This document shows, in pieces, positions 1 through 9,054 of a stretch of 60,117 bases of DNA (positions within the stretch are counted from its first letter, which is position 1; the number at the start of each line of letters is the position of its first letter). Made by a program: the position numbers and the translations under genes. Source of the DNA: Candidatus Methanoperedens sp. (lineage in GTDB: Archaea > Halobacteriota > Methanosarcinia > Methanosarcinales > Methanoperedenaceae). Below the pieces are notes generated by a model. That model had not been told where the DNA came from. It did no database searches and saw only the letters and a program-made list of their open reading frames with translations. Location: assembly GCA_026552855.1 (NCBI GenBank), contig JAPMTX010000149.1, positions 1-60,117 on the forward strand, in the 5' to 3' direction.

Positions 1-1118
1 CCGACAGCCTGAACATAGACGGCTCCTCCCCTCCCGGCGTGTTCGTGGGGAGGATAGGATACCCGTACGTATCCGTAGGTCCGCTCATTCCCCCGTCCCA
101 CGGCGATACGGCTCTTCTTGATACGCCTGAGATGTGGATCGGGAAAAGTATAGATGATATCGTGGACTTCCGCTCGCAGCTTGTAAGAGGAAAACACCTT
201 GTCCACATAAGGGACCTTGAGAGCAGCCGCATCATTGAAGCCACAAGGGAGATGGCGCTGTGCTCATCCCCCATCGACGTGGAGGCTGAGTTCCTGAAAA
301 AACCAAGTGCAAGACTTATGCTCGACGATGAGGTGCAGCCCTTCGGACCGACAGCGCCGCTAAAGAAAATCGATGTGGGGAATACAAAGTTTGACCAGAG
401 GATGGAGAAAGCGTACAACGACACAGACCTCAGGGCAAAGGAAGCAGTGCTTTCACTTTTCAAGAACGGCACCCTGGTCTCAAGCATCCAGAAAGCCTTC
501 AGCGTGGGAGCCTTCGGGGAGGGAAAGGCACGCCGTTTCGTACCAACGCGGTGGAGCATCACAGCAGTTGACAGCATGGTATCGGCAGACCTGATGGTGA
601 AAATGAAGGATTTCCAGTTAATAAATGAATACCTGGTCTTTGAATCCTGGCAACTGGATAACAGGTTCGTTGTGCTCATGATTCCGCGCGCCTGGAGCTA
701 CGAGCTTATCGAGGCATGGTATCCCAATACGGTCTGGAACCCGTTCGGGAAGGAAGTGGCGATAATGTCCTCCTCGGAGGGCTATGAAGGAAGGACGACG
801 TACGCTGAGATTGGCGGGTGCTACTATGCTGCGCAGCTTGCGGTGAATGAATACCTCGTAAAAGAGAGAAGGCAGGCGCGCGTGGTGATATTGAGGGAGG
901 CGCATCCCGGCTATATCATGCCTGTCGGAGTGTGGAACGTAAGGGAGAACGTGAGGGCTGCGCTGAAAACTGCACCCAGGAAGTTCCAGACGCTGAACGA
1001 GGCTTTTGAGTACATCTCCACAAGGCTTGTCATCCCGAAGGAGCGGTGGATAAAAGAGAGCGCTGTATTGAAGGACACGCTGTTCCAGCGGGGGCTTGAG
1101 GATTTCTTCTGCAGGTAA
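1..1118 (+). CDS. nreA: DNA repair protein NreA, 3' part
   Basis: The reading frame is open from the left edge (residues DSLNIDGSSPPGVFVGR lead into the family core), so the true start lies outside the window and about 371 C-terminal residues are visible. The SPP-VFVGR-GYP segment and the length fit the archaeal Nre family of DNA repair proteins. The extreme C terminus reads QRGLEDFF, matching the PCNA-interacting (PIP) pattern Q-x-x-L-x-x-F-F that Nre proteins use to bind the sliding clamp. The family's N-terminal zinc-finger region would be off-window. The next gene starts two bases after the stop, so the two are probably co-transcribed. Confidence 0.85.
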   Translation, partial: DSLNIDGSSPPGVFVGRIGYPYVSVGPLIPPSHGDTALLDTPEMWIGKSIDDIVDFRSQLVRGKHLVHIRDLESSRIIEATREMALCSSPIDVEAEFLKKPSARLMLDDEVQPFGPTAPLKKIDVGNTKFDQRMEKAYNDTDLRAKEAVLSLFKNGTLVSSIQKAFSVGAFGEGKARRFVPTRWSITAVDSMVSADLMVKMKDFQLINEYLVFESWQLDNRFVVLMIPRAWSYELIEAWYPNTVWNPFGKEVAIMSSSEGYEGRTTYAEIGGCYYAAQLAVNEYLVKERRQARVVILREAHPGYIMPVGVWNVRENVRAALKTAPRKFQTLNEAFEYISTRLVIPKERWIKESAVLKDTLFQRGLEDFFCR

Positions 1119-1119
1119 A

Positions 1120-1917
1120 ATGATCAAAGAGATAAAAGTAAAAACAGCGCTTTCCCCTTCGCAGCTTCCGGGTCTTGATTACGCCCTCAATCCCTACAGG
1201 GGCTGCGGGCACGCCTGTATCTACTGCTACGCGCCATCCGTTATCCACTGGGATAAAGGAAAATGGGGCGATGCGATAGAGGCAAAAGTAAACCTGCCGC
1301 GCATCCTGTCAAAAGAACTCAGAATAAAAAAGAAAGGTATTGTAGGGCTCGGCACTGTGACAGACCCGTACCAGCCAGCCGAGAAAAAATATGAGATAAC
1401 GCGCAGGTGCCTTGAACTCCTGCTGATGCACGACTTCCCTGTGTGCATACAGACAAAATCCTCACTCGTCCTGAGGGACATGGATTTGCTGAAGAGGTTT
1501 TCAAATATCGAGGTGGGCATTACGCTTACAACCCTCGATGACAGCGTGAGGGAGAAAATGGAACCAGGCGCATCCTCAGTTCAGGAGAGGCTCCGTACAC
1601 TTGAGGAGCTTGGGAAGAACGGCATCAATACATGGGTTTTTCTCGGACCCGTGATGCCGTATATCACCGAGGATGAGGCGTTGGTAGATGCCATCGCTGC
1701 CGTTAAGCCAAAGTATGTGCTCGTGGACAGATTGAGATTAAAAGAAGGGGTATGGGACTGCGTTACTGCGTTCATCCGTGAATTTGATCTGCAGTTGCTT
1801 CCTGAATATGACAGGATTTTCCTGAAAGGTGAAGGCTATTATGCTGAGGTTTTTGAGAGGATGATCAGGAGGTGCGAGGAGAAAAAGCTCAGGTGTGAAG
1901 TAAATAAGATAGGATAA
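1120..1917 (+). CDS. Radical SAM protein, SplB-like
   Basis: This 265-residue protein carries a radical SAM iron-sulfur motif of the form CX3CX2C at residues 29-36 (CGHACIYC), preceded by NPYRGC as in the spore photoproduct lyase-like (SplB/COG1533) group. Such enzymes bind a [4Fe-4S] cluster and cleave S-adenosylmethionine to start radical reactions. The substrate of this archaeal branch is not known, and the neighbouring DNA repair gene makes a nucleic acid target plausible but unproven. I start at ATG 1120, directly after the nreA stop, rather than at an upstream codon inside nreA. Confidence 0.8.
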   Translation: MIKEIKVKTALSPSQLPGLDYALNPYRGCGHACIYCYAPSVIHWDKGKWGDAIEAKVNLPRILSKELRIKKKGIVGLGTVTDPYQPAEKKYEITRRCLELLLMHDFPVCIQTKSSLVLRDMDLLKRFSNIEVGITLTTLDDSVREKMEPGASSVQERLRTLEELGKNGINTWVFLGPVMPYITEDEALVDAIAAVKPKYVLVDRLRLKEGVWDCVTAFIREFDLQLLPEYDRIFLKGEGYYAEVFERMIRRCEEKKLRCEVNKIG

Positions 1918-1948
1918 CTACTTTTAATAACCATCGGTCGATGAAAAT

Positions 1949-1960
1949 TAATTTATATCA
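1949..1960 (+). promoter_or_regulatory. TATA box of the following membrane protein gene
   Basis: An AT-rich TATA-like element (atttatat, 1951-1958) lies about 27 bases before ATG 1981. Archaeal transcription usually starts about 25 bases past the TATA centre, so the mRNA would begin almost at that codon. This favours a leaderless start at 1981 over ATG 1969, which would lie upstream of the transcript start. Confidence 0.45.
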
Positions 1961-1980
1961 GAAAAACCATGGGTGTGCCT

Positions 1981-2460
1981 ATGGGTGCTAAAAACGGTAT
2001 TGTGAACGGCAATATTCTCACTATTGCTGGCGGTATGCTTTCTATCCTGAGCGTCTTTCTTCCCTGGTACTCGGCGAGCGCCAGCGCGGCAGGTGTGACA
2101 TCCAGCATATCGGTGAACGGTCTGGGATGGAAGAGCGGAAGCGGAATACTGCTCATGCTTGTGAGCGGGAAAGTGGACTGGGATTTCCAGGGGATAGGCG
2201 TACTTGCGCTCGGCATCGCATGCATAGCAGTCGCGGTGTTCCTGCGCGAGAAACTGCAGAGCCTTGCAATGTTCGCCTGCGGTATACTTATAATCGGCGG
2301 CGGGGTAGTCAACCTTCAGAGCATTGGCAAGTTCTCAGGCGAGTTCCTCGGAGCGACTATGGAATCAGGCGTCGGGTACGGGCTTTACGTGGTCGTGCTC
2401 GCTGGCGCTGTGGCAGCTTCAGGAGGGCTTCTTACCTGGAGGAATCTGACTACCAAATAA
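1981..2460 (+). CDS. Four-helix membrane protein, unknown
   Basis: About 159 residues with four hydrophobic segments: near residues 8-28, 55-75, 85-105 and 125-148. The first segment ends in FLPWYSASASAAG, so a short polar, Ala/Ser-rich loop probably faces outside. No catalytic motif is visible and I do not recognise a named family, though small four-helix proteins with an FLPW motif are common in archaea. ATG 1969 is an alternative start adding four residues, but the TATA position favours 1981. It seems to be a single-gene unit between the nreA operon and the homoserine dehydrogenase operon. Confidence 0.6.
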   Translation: MGAKNGIVNGNILTIAGGMLSILSVFLPWYSASASAAGVTSSISVNGLGWKSGSGILLMLVSGKVDWDFQGIGVLALGIACIAVAVFLREKLQSLAMFACGILIIGGGVVNLQSIGKFSGEFLGATMESGVGYGLYVVVLAGAVAASGGLLTWRNLTTK

Positions 2461-2492
2461 ACTTATTACCCACCTTGCGCATAGTGGGGGTC

Positions 2493-3005
2493 ATGATTGT
2501 TTCGATGACCCTTGAACTCAAGGATATCCCGGGGCAGCTGGTTCTGGCGCTTTCGCCGATATCAGAGCTTCACGGGAATATTATGAGCGTGGTACATCAG
2601 CACGAAGAGAAAACCCCCAGAGGAACAATCCCTGTCCAGATAACTTTCGAGATCGACCAGCATGCTCTCAACGAGCTTATCGAACGGCTTGAGAATAGCG
2701 GCGTCAGGGTTGCAAGAGTAGGGGAAGAAAGGCTCCGGTCTTCGGTCTCTGTTGTTCTTATAGGGCATATCATACACTCGGATATCGGGGATACTATCGA
2801 AAGGATAGACTCCACGGGTTTTGCGGAAGTCGTAGACCTGTCGCTTTCCATGCCTGCAATAGAGAAGACCTCCTCAGCCTACCTTGTGATAAACGCAATA
2901 GGGGAGAAGGAATTAAAAAAAGCGCTTGAGATCCTGAGGGGTGTTGCAGAGAAAAAGGACCTGCTTATGATAGAGCCTATCAGGCTTAACTCGGAGGCAG
3001 CATGA
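2493..3005 (+). CDS. ACT-domain regulator of homoserine dehydrogenase
   Basis: A 170-residue protein of the COG2061 type, predicted allosteric regulator of homoserine dehydrogenase. Residues of about 45-80 look like an ACT half ([20 protein letters not shown]), and the C-terminal half has a second similar beta-alpha-beta layout. ACT domains bind amino acids, so threonine sensing is a reasonable inference. The stop overlaps the start of hom by four bases (ATGA), typical of translational coupling and of paired subunits. The frame is open far upstream, but the code before 2493 is Arg-rich shadow sequence of the preceding gene; ATG 2493 follows a G-rich site (ggggg) and gives the family's normal length. 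Confidence 0.8.
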   Translation: MIVSMTLELKDIPGQLVLALSPISELHGNIMSVVHQHEEKTPRGTIPVQITFEIDQHALNELIERLENSGVRVARVGEERLRSSVSVVLIGHIIHSDIGDTIERIDSTGFAEVVDLSLSMPAIEKTSSAYLVINAIGEKELKKALEILRGVAEKKDLLMIEPIRLNSEAA

Positions 3006-4000
3006 AGACGGTCAGGCTGTCGATCATAGGTTTTGGCGCCGTAGGTCAGGGTGTGGCGCAGTCTATCCTGTCAAAGCATGATTACCTCCATAAACACGGC
3101 ATCGACCTGCGCGTCGTTGGAATATCGGACTCAGGCGGCTGCGAGGTGGATACAGGAGGAATAGACCTTAAAAAAGTCATAGCCAGGAAGAAACAAACAG
3201 GCACGGTTGCAGCAGATAGCGAGAGAGACTTTGATTTGATCAGCGATGTGGAGCATGATATCGTCGTAGAAGCCACTCCCACGAACATAAAGGACGGCGA
3301 GCCCGGGCTTGGTAATATGCTTTCGGCTTTTCAGTCGGGAAAGCATGTCGTCACATCCAATAAAGGTCCGCTGGCGCTTTGTTTTGCGGAGTTGAAGGAG
3401 GCTGCCGAGGATAACGGCGTGCTGTTCAGGTACGAAGCGACCGTGGGCGGAGCTATTCCCATATTCAACCTGATCCATGAGGCACTGGCTGGAAATAAGG
3501 TCATAGGGATCGAGGGCATACTCAACGGGACCACCAACTACATACTTACAAGAATGGCAGAGGAGAGACTTCCGTACGAGCTTGTGCTGAAAGAGGCTCA
3601 GGAACTGGGAATAGCTGAAGCAGACCCTACTTATGATGTCGAAGGGATAGATTCAGCCTGCAAGCTGGTGATACTGGCGAACTCCATCTTCGGGCAGTGC
3701 GCCACGTACCGCGACGTGGACGTTACAGGTATAACGAAGATCACGCCAGAGGCGCTTGAGCTTGCAAGCAAGAACAATTACGTGATAAAACTCATCTGCG
3801 AAGCTTCAGACGGCAGGCTTATCGTTGCGCCGCGCCTCGTGCCCAAACGCCACCCATTGTCTGTGGGCGGCACTCTGAACGTGGCTTCTATCCTTACAGA
3901 CCTTGCTGGCAGGATCACCATCAGCGGGAAAGGCGCAGGCTCCATCGAGACCGCAAGCTCAATCCTGAGCGATATCCTGTACGTTGCAAGAAATTCATGA
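3002..4000 (+). CDS. hom: Homoserine dehydrogenase
   Basis: The 332-residue protein opens with a Rossmann NAD(P)-binding loop, GFGAVGQG at residues 10-17, and contains the family segments [22 protein letters not shown] and [11 protein letters not shown]. It reduces aspartate semialdehyde to homoserine, the branch point to threonine and methionine. It has no C-terminal ACT domain; that role is supplied by the upstream overlapping ACT gene. The 3' end overlaps the next gene (ATGA at 3997-4000), so the three genes form one operon. Confidence 0.92.
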   Translation: MKTVRLSIIGFGAVGQGVAQSILSKHDYLHKHGIDLRVVGISDSGGCEVDTGGIDLKKVIARKKQTGTVAADSERDFDLISDVEHDIVVEATPTNIKDGEPGLGNMLSAFQSGKHVVTSNKGPLALCFAELKEAAEDNGVLFRYEATVGGAIPIFNLIHEALAGNKVIGIEGILNGTTNYILTRMAEERLPYELVLKEAQELGIAEADPTYDVEGIDSACKLVILANSIFGQCATYRDVDVTGITKITPEALELASKNNYVIKLICEASDGRLIVAPRLVPKRHPLSVGGTLNVASILTDLAGRITISGKGAGSIETASSILSDILYVARNS

Positions 4001-4989
4001 AGGCTGTCCGCGTCGGAATAGAGGAAGCCGAAACAGTAAGGCAAAAATTGCTTTCCGGTGGAGTTCTTGATAAGTCGCGGAAGCTTTTGAGAGCGAACGG
4101 TTTCGTTGAGATCCCGGTTGTGGATTCTTTCGAAGCAGGCGGATTTGTCCTGGTCGAGCAGGCTCACCCTGAGTTCTACAGTCATAAAAGAACGCTCAGC
4201 GACTGCCTGGATATACCTGACAGCGAAAGAAAACTGTTACCTTCAGGGTGGAATGTTCTCGGGGATATCATCATCGTGTCGCTGCGCGGGGAACTTGAGA
4301 ATTACAAAAAAGAGATAGGTGAGGCGTTTTTATCCCTTTACCCTGGATGCAAGACAGTGCTTCTTGACAGGGGGATAAGCGGCAAAATGAGGCAGCCTGC
4401 ACGGGAGATAATCGCAGGGGAAGGGACAGAGACGGTGCATAAGGAAAACGGCTGTCTTTTCAAGCTTGATGCCATGCGCCTTATGTTCTCACAGGGGAAC
4501 CTTGCCGAGAAAAGGCGGATGGGCAAACTCGGCAAAGGCGAAACTGTCGTGGATATGTTCGCAGGCATCGGGTATTTCTCAATACCAATGGCAGTGCATT
4601 CAAAGCCAAGGAAGATATTCGCGATAGAGATCAATCCGGTTGCTTTTGGTTATCTGAAAGAGAACATCGAGCTTAACGGAGTTGAGGAAATCATCGAACC
4701 CGTGCAGGGGGATTGTGCTCTTGTTACCCCGCCCGGAATTGCAGACAGGGTTATCATGGGATACCTGGATGCACATGAGTACCTTGAGCACGGCATCCGC
4801 GCGCTCTTACCGGGCGGGATTCTCCATTACCACGAAGCTGTGCCTGAGGCTTTGGAGCGCCGCCCTGTAGAGCGGGTCATCGAGGCTGCGGGAAGGCTGG
4901 GGCGGAAGGCAGAGGTGACCGGGGTGCGGAGGATCAAGAAATACTCGCCCGGCGTGTGGCATGTGGTGGTGGATGCCAGGGTGGATTAG
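3997..4989 (+). CDS. taw2: tRNA wybutosine-type aminocarboxypropyltransferase Taw2
   Basis: A 330-residue Trm5/Taw2-family protein with a class I SAM-binding fold: DMFAGIG at residues 186-192 and AIEINP near 209-214. The methyltransferase Trm5 carries an N-L-P motif after the DR strand; here the equivalent place reads RVIMGYLD (MGY at 254-256), which is characteristic of Taw2. Taw2 transfers the 3-amino-3-carboxypropyl group of SAM to 4-demethylwyosine at position 37 of tRNA-Phe. The FSQGN-EKRRM segment also fits. Its coupling to threonine synthesis genes has no obvious functional reason. Confidence 0.82.
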   Translation: MKAVRVGIEEAETVRQKLLSGGVLDKSRKLLRANGFVEIPVVDSFEAGGFVLVEQAHPEFYSHKRTLSDCLDIPDSERKLLPSGWNVLGDIIIVSLRGELENYKKEIGEAFLSLYPGCKTVLLDRGISGKMRQPAREIIAGEGTETVHKENGCLFKLDAMRLMFSQGNLAEKRRMGKLGKGETVVDMFAGIGYFSIPMAVHSKPRKIFAIEINPVAFGYLKENIELNGVEEIIEPVQGDCALVTPPGIADRVIMGYLDAHEYLEHGIRALLPGGILHYHEAVPEALERRPVERVIEAAGRLGRKAEVTGVRRIKKYSPGVWHVVVDARVD

Positions 4990-5005
4990 TGTTATCGACG
5001 AAAAA

Positions 5006-5018
5006 CGATTTATATACG
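5006..5018 (+). promoter_or_regulatory. TATA box of the PNPOx-like gene
   Basis: The element gatttatata lies about 30 bases before ATG 5044, giving a predicted short leader, with a weak ribosome site (gaggt, 5036-5040) just upstream of the start. Confidence 0.5.
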
Positions 5019-5043
5019 CGAATCAAACGAGGACTGAGGTATT

Positions 5044-5481
5044 ATGGATTTAAAAGACTGTATAGAATTTGCAAATAAGAACCCTGTCTGTTACCTTGCC
5101 ACCGCGGATGGCGACCAGCCAAGGGTCAGGGGATTTTTGTTGTGGTATGCCGATGAGAATGGATTCTATTTTCATACGGGAGTCACGAAAAAGGTCTATA
5201 AGCAATTAAAGAAGAATCCCAAACTGGAAGTTTGCTTCATAGCCCCATCCCAGAACCAGGCTGAAGTCAAAATGATGAGACTGGCTGGTAAAGCAAAGTT
5301 CCTTGAGGATATTACGTTAAAGGCAAGACTGCTTGAAGAGAGACCCTTCTTAAAGGCAATAGGAACAGGAAAGCCTGACGACCCATTGTTAGCTGTTTTC
5401 CAGATATATACAGGCGAAGCCCATTTCTGGAAGATGGAGAACAATATGAGGGAATCTGAAATTGAAAGGACAAAGTTTTAG
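5044..5481 (+). CDS. PNPOx-like flavin-binding protein
   Basis: The 145-residue sequence fits the small split-barrel (pyridoxamine 5'-phosphate oxidase-like) fold: an N-terminal helix, then YLATADGDQPRVRGF, FYFHTGVTKKVYKQLKKNP and LAGKAKFLED. Proteins of this class usually bind FMN or F420 and act in redox reactions or cofactor handling, but the substrate cannot be told from sequence. It is transcribed alone, from its own TATA box. Confidence 0.72.
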   Translation: MDLKDCIEFANKNPVCYLATADGDQPRVRGFLLWYADENGFYFHTGVTKKVYKQLKKNPKLEVCFIAPSQNQAEVKMMRLAGKAKFLEDITLKARLLEERPFLKAIGTGKPDDPLLAVFQIYTGEAHFWKMENNMRESEIERTKF

Positions 5482-5521
5482 TTTATAATCTTTTGATTTT
5501 TCGAGGTTTTCATTTCCAGTT

Positions 5522-8260
5522 TTATTTCATGAAATCTGCTTCCTCAGATACCCCTTGCAATGCTTTCTCCAGTTCTTTTATATTTCCCGCTTCAGCCGCC
5601 GCAGCGTTTCTAAATGTCCATGGTGAAATGCTCTCGCCTATGATCTCCTGTGTAACCGGGTCCCAGAGCACAGCATGCCATGAATAGTTTCCTGGCGGGA
5701 TATTCGGTAATGTGATGACTTTCCACGGCATTTTATTATAGTCAAATCCTGCAGGCAGAGTAACTGAAGAATACTTTGCAACCTGGAATTTTCCTCCGCC
5801 AGGCAGATCTATCCAGATATAGAGATCAGCTTTTCGAGCGCTGCCCGGATTTGTTATATTCAAACCTACATACATCTTGTTGCCTGCAGAGTATCCCTTT
5901 TTATCTGTATATACCACAATGGTAGGCCGCATCCATCCATTTGCATACACATAGAGATAATAGTCATATCCTGTCGAGGGATGAGGTATCAGAGTATCGC
6001 CGATGTGGTCTCCCGAAAAGTCATGCTTTCCTGTTCCGCTGCCATCGTCAACGCCTGTATAGTCAGACCAGTAGTTTCCTTCCAGAGACGTTACATTGTA
6101 CCAGTTGTTGCCTGCCGGGTCGCTATCATATGCCTGATTGGTATTGTTTATTATATTGTTGTGGTAGATAATATTGTTGCTGGAAGAATCTATCCGAATG
6201 CCTTTTTCTTTGTTCGAATTTATATTATTATTCAAGATAATGTTATAATTGCTTTCAGCCTTTATTCCAATGCCACTCCAATTATTATTGTTCACGGTAT
6301 TGTTTGATAGAATATTATTGCTCGAAGATCTAATAAAAAAACCTTCCCATTTATTATTCAAATTTGCAGTATTATTGAATATTGTATTATAATTGCTTCC
6401 ATCGCTCACCTCGATACCACACCCATTATTGCTGGCAATATTGCTGTCCAGGTTATTATAGCTGCTATAGTTATGTAAGGCGATTCCATTGATTGAGTTT
6501 AGGCTTGCATTGTTGCCATAAATGGTATTATTACTGGAAAAGTTAATAGAAACTCCTGCTTCATTGTTGATGAGAATATTTTCAGATATTTTATTATCAT
6601 TTGAGATATCCATTGCAATTCCAGCGCCAGTATTGAAAGAAAAATTATTACGGGATATTTTATTATTATTGGAATTCCACGTAAATATTCCATTGTTTTC
6701 AAATCCTTCACCATTTGATGCCTCATTTCCGATTATTTCATTGCTACTGCTATTGAGTAGCAGAATTCCATTATAATTTGAACTCAGAACATTGTTTTCG
6801 ACGAGTATCGAGCTAGAATCCTGAAGGAAAATGCCTGGTCCGTGATTTAAACCGAAAATCATATTTTTGCTTACTTTATTTTGAGCAGAACCGCCAATGT
6901 ATATCTCTGTATTATTGTTCAAGGTTGCTGTGTTGTAAGCTAAAACGTTGTTGCTGGAAGAAGTGATATCGATTCCAGCCTGGAAGTTCGAGCTTAAGGA
7001 GTTGTATGATATAGTATTGTTAAATGAATGATTAGTTGTAATTCCAGACCCGGTGTTTGAAACTGCGATGTTACTCGATAGATTGTTATTATCTGAGGAT
7101 TCTAAACGTATACCACTGGAATGGTGTCCTTCCGTGTAATCAAGAGAATTTGAAGCATTGTTGTTGATTATTTTGTTGCTGTTGCTTTGAATTAATACAA
7201 CTCCATGTCCTTTGTTCGATTTTATAATATTATTCTCGATTAACACCGATTTTGAATTATAGAGATATATACCCTCTCTGCTGTTGAATTTAGCGGTGTT
7301 ATTGATTAATTTATTGTTAGATGAATAACCACTAGATACCCCAGCTGCAGTATTCGAAACTGCAATATTGTTTGAAATATTATTGTCACTAGAATTTTCT
7401 AATCCAATTCCGCTTGAATGATCCCCTTCAGGATAGTCAAGAGAATTTGAAGCATTGTTTTCGGTTATGTTGTTGTTATCGCTGTATTGTAACAGAATTC
7501 CAGTTCCTGTGTTTGAGTTCACAATGTTATTTCTAATCAACGTGAAGCTGGAGTAACGGACGTAAATACCTTCTCTGCCGTTGGAATTTGCTATATTATC
7601 ACTTACAGTGTTCCAGTAAGACATGCTGATGTCTATCCCCTTGTTCCCGTTCGAATTTGCTATATTACCTGTTACCAGGTTGTGGTTCGAGTTCTGCTGT
7701 ATCGCGATGCCGTTCTCCCCGGTTTGAACATTACCGTTCGAGACTGCAGTATTACCGCTTATGGTATTGCCGCTGGAATTAAACAAGAAGATGCCAACTC
7801 CGTTATTCAGACTGATGTTGTTGTTTGATATTGTGTTATCGGCGGAATTGGATATCTCTATTCCATGCTGGTTGTTCGAAACTAGATTATTTTTGATTAT
7901 GTTATTGTTTGAGTTTACACCAATTCCTGCTGCGCTACTGTTACGCACGTTAAATCCTTCAATGGTCACTCCACTTGCACTGATCCAAATTGCATTCCCG
8001 CTCCATCCGCCATCCACCACTGGCAAACCCCCGCCTGAGTCCACTCCTCTCAGAACAAGCTGCTTATTCACATCTATATTCTCAATGTACGTGCCAGTTT
8101 TCACAAGGATAGTATCTCCCGGATATGCATTGTTAATTGCCCACTGGATTTTGGGATAGTCATCTGGAACTGTGATTGTAGCTGCCTGCGACACACCTGT
8201 AAGGATAATAAATACCTGTACCAGTATACCAATCGCCATTATAAAGTTGTTCTTTGCCAT
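5522..8260 (-). CDS. Secreted NosD-like right-handed beta-helix protein
   Basis: A 912-residue exported protein. The start at 8260 is set by a purine-rich ribosome site (aggtgg) and leaves a clean signal peptide ending near VSQA-ATITVP. A central stretch of several hundred residues is built of about 22-residue Asn-rich turns (SSNNxIxxNxAxxN), the NosD/pectate-lyase-like parallel beta-helix. A C-terminal beta domain of about 150 residues (YVGLNITNPGSARKADLYIW) follows. No C-terminal anchor is visible. Such archaeal surface proteins are thought to bind sugars or form cell-surface layers; no catalytic residues can be assigned. Two copies of NNNASNSLDY-EG-HSSGI about 120 residues apart suggest an internal duplication. 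The gene is more AT-rich than its neighbours. Confidence 0.8.
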   Translation of the reverse strand: MAKNNFIMAIGILVQVFIILTGVSQAATITVPDDYPKIQWAINNAYPGDTILVKTGTYIENIDVNKQLVLRGVDSGGGLPVVDGGWSGNAIWISASGVTIEGFNVRNSSAAGIGVNSNNNIIKNNLVSNNQHGIEISNSADNTISNNNISLNNGVGIFLFNSSGNTISGNTAVSNGNVQTGENGIAIQQNSNHNLVTGNIANSNGNKGIDISMSYWNTVSDNIANSNGREGIYVRYSSFTLIRNNIVNSNTGTGILLQYSDNNNITENNASNSLDYPEGDHSSGIGLENSSDNNISNNIAVSNTAAGVSSGYSSNNKLINNTAKFNSREGIYLYNSKSVLIENNIIKSNKGHGVVLIQSNSNKIINNNASNSLDYTEGHHSSGIRLESSDNNNLSSNIAVSNTGSGITTNHSFNNTISYNSLSSNFQAGIDITSSSNNVLAYNTATLNNNTEIYIGGSAQNKVSKNMIFGLNHGPGIFLQDSSSILVENNVLSSNYNGILLLNSSSNEIIGNEASNGEGFENNGIFTWNSNNNKISRNNFSFNTGAGIAMDISNDNKISENILINNEAGVSINFSSNNTIYGNNASLNSINGIALHNYSSYNNLDSNIASNNGCGIEVSDGSNYNTIFNNTANLNNKWEGFFIRSSSNNILSNNTVNNNNWSGIGIKAESNYNIILNNNINSNKEKGIRIDSSSNNIIYHNNIINNTNQAYDSDPAGNNWYNVTSLEGNYWSDYTGVDDGSGTGKHDFSGDHIGDTLIPHPSTGYDYYLYVYANGWMRPTIVVYTDKKGYSAGNKMYVGLNITNPGSARKADLYIWIDLPGGGKFQVAKYSSVTLPAGFDYNKMPWKVITLPNIPPGNYSWHAVLWDPVTQEIIGESISPWTFRNAAAAEAGNIKELEKALQGVSEEADFMK

Positions 8261-8453
8261 TTTTTCCACCTGCATAACCGCTCGATTGCATTTTTTAGAA
8301 GTCTTTCGACTATTCAATTGCGAGTGTGAAATGTAATACTATAAAACATTTGTGAAATTACTTCCAGTTATAGCCGGGAGTGCACACTCATATGCATAAG
8401 ACAATTGAAAAAAGTTATTTGAGTTTCTATTGCCTGTACGAGCATGTGAACAA

Positions 8454-8972
8454 TCATAATATCTGGACTATTTCGTTGAGCGGTTTCCTCTGTTTATCAT
8501 GTTTTTTGATAAAGCCCAGCCTTGGGTATCCAAGAGGCGTAATGGAGAAAATGCGCTCGTTATCCTTGAGCGAGAGGGCTTTTCTCAGCACAACAGGGTC
8601 ATAGGCAGCAATCCAGCAGGTTGCTATGCCCTCATACTCGGCAGCTAGGACCATGTGATCCATGGCTATCGTCAGGTCGGTCTCTATTGAATTATAGCCG
8701 TCGCTCTTCCTTACCCAGGATTTATCTATGTCCCCCACAACGACCAGTATATGGGGCGCATCCTGGAACCAGGACTGCAAATAACACTGACGCACCTTTC
8801 TGAGCATTTCCTGTGATGATATAACTAAAAAACGCCACGGCTGGCGGTTCGCGGCAGAAGGAGCCAGGCGTCCAGCCTCAAGTATCCTGCTGAGGGTAGC
8901 TTCATCCACAGGCTTTTCCGGGTCATAGTTCCTTATGCTTTCTCTGTTCCTGATAAGTTCATAGAAGTCCAT
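8454..8972 (-). CDS. Nitroreductase family protein
   Basis: A 172-residue FMN-dependent nitroreductase-fold protein. It has the N-terminal RRSIR-like segment (NRESIRNYDPEKPV), the APSAANRQPW flavin-contact motif, and a GIATCWIAAYD segment followed by PLGYPR. The natural substrate is unknown; such enzymes reduce quinones, nitro compounds or cofactors. The ribosome site gggaga lies before ATG 8972. A second family member lies at 16095-16670 and shares the overall motif order but is longer. Confidence 0.85.
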   Translation of the reverse strand: MDFYELIRNRESIRNYDPEKPVDEATLSRILEAGRLAPSAANRQPWRFLVISSQEMLRKVRQCYLQSWFQDAPHILVVVGDIDKSWVRKSDGYNSIETDLTIAMDHMVLAAEYEGIATCWIAAYDPVVLRKALSLKDNERIFSITPLGYPRLGFIKKHDKQRKPLNEIVQIL

Positions 8973-9054
8973 GTAATCTCCCTGGATATATTATGGTACA
9001 TTTCCTATTTAAATGGAGATGTTCCCGTAATGGAACAGCATCAAAAGTCTTGCA

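Noticed and set aside
618..1127. 169-residue open frame on the minus strand
   Set aside because: It lies opposite nreA, whose product has clear family motifs, and its own translation is Pro/Arg/His-rich shadow sequence.
2127..2492. Upstream extension of the ACT-domain gene
   Set aside because: It overlaps the membrane protein gene in another frame and translates to Arg-rich nonsense; the family begins at 2493.
5522..8260. Regular repeats that might suggest a CRISPR array
   Set aside because: Repeats are degenerate Asn-rich codons in one long frame with no constant repeat or spacers; they encode a beta-helix.
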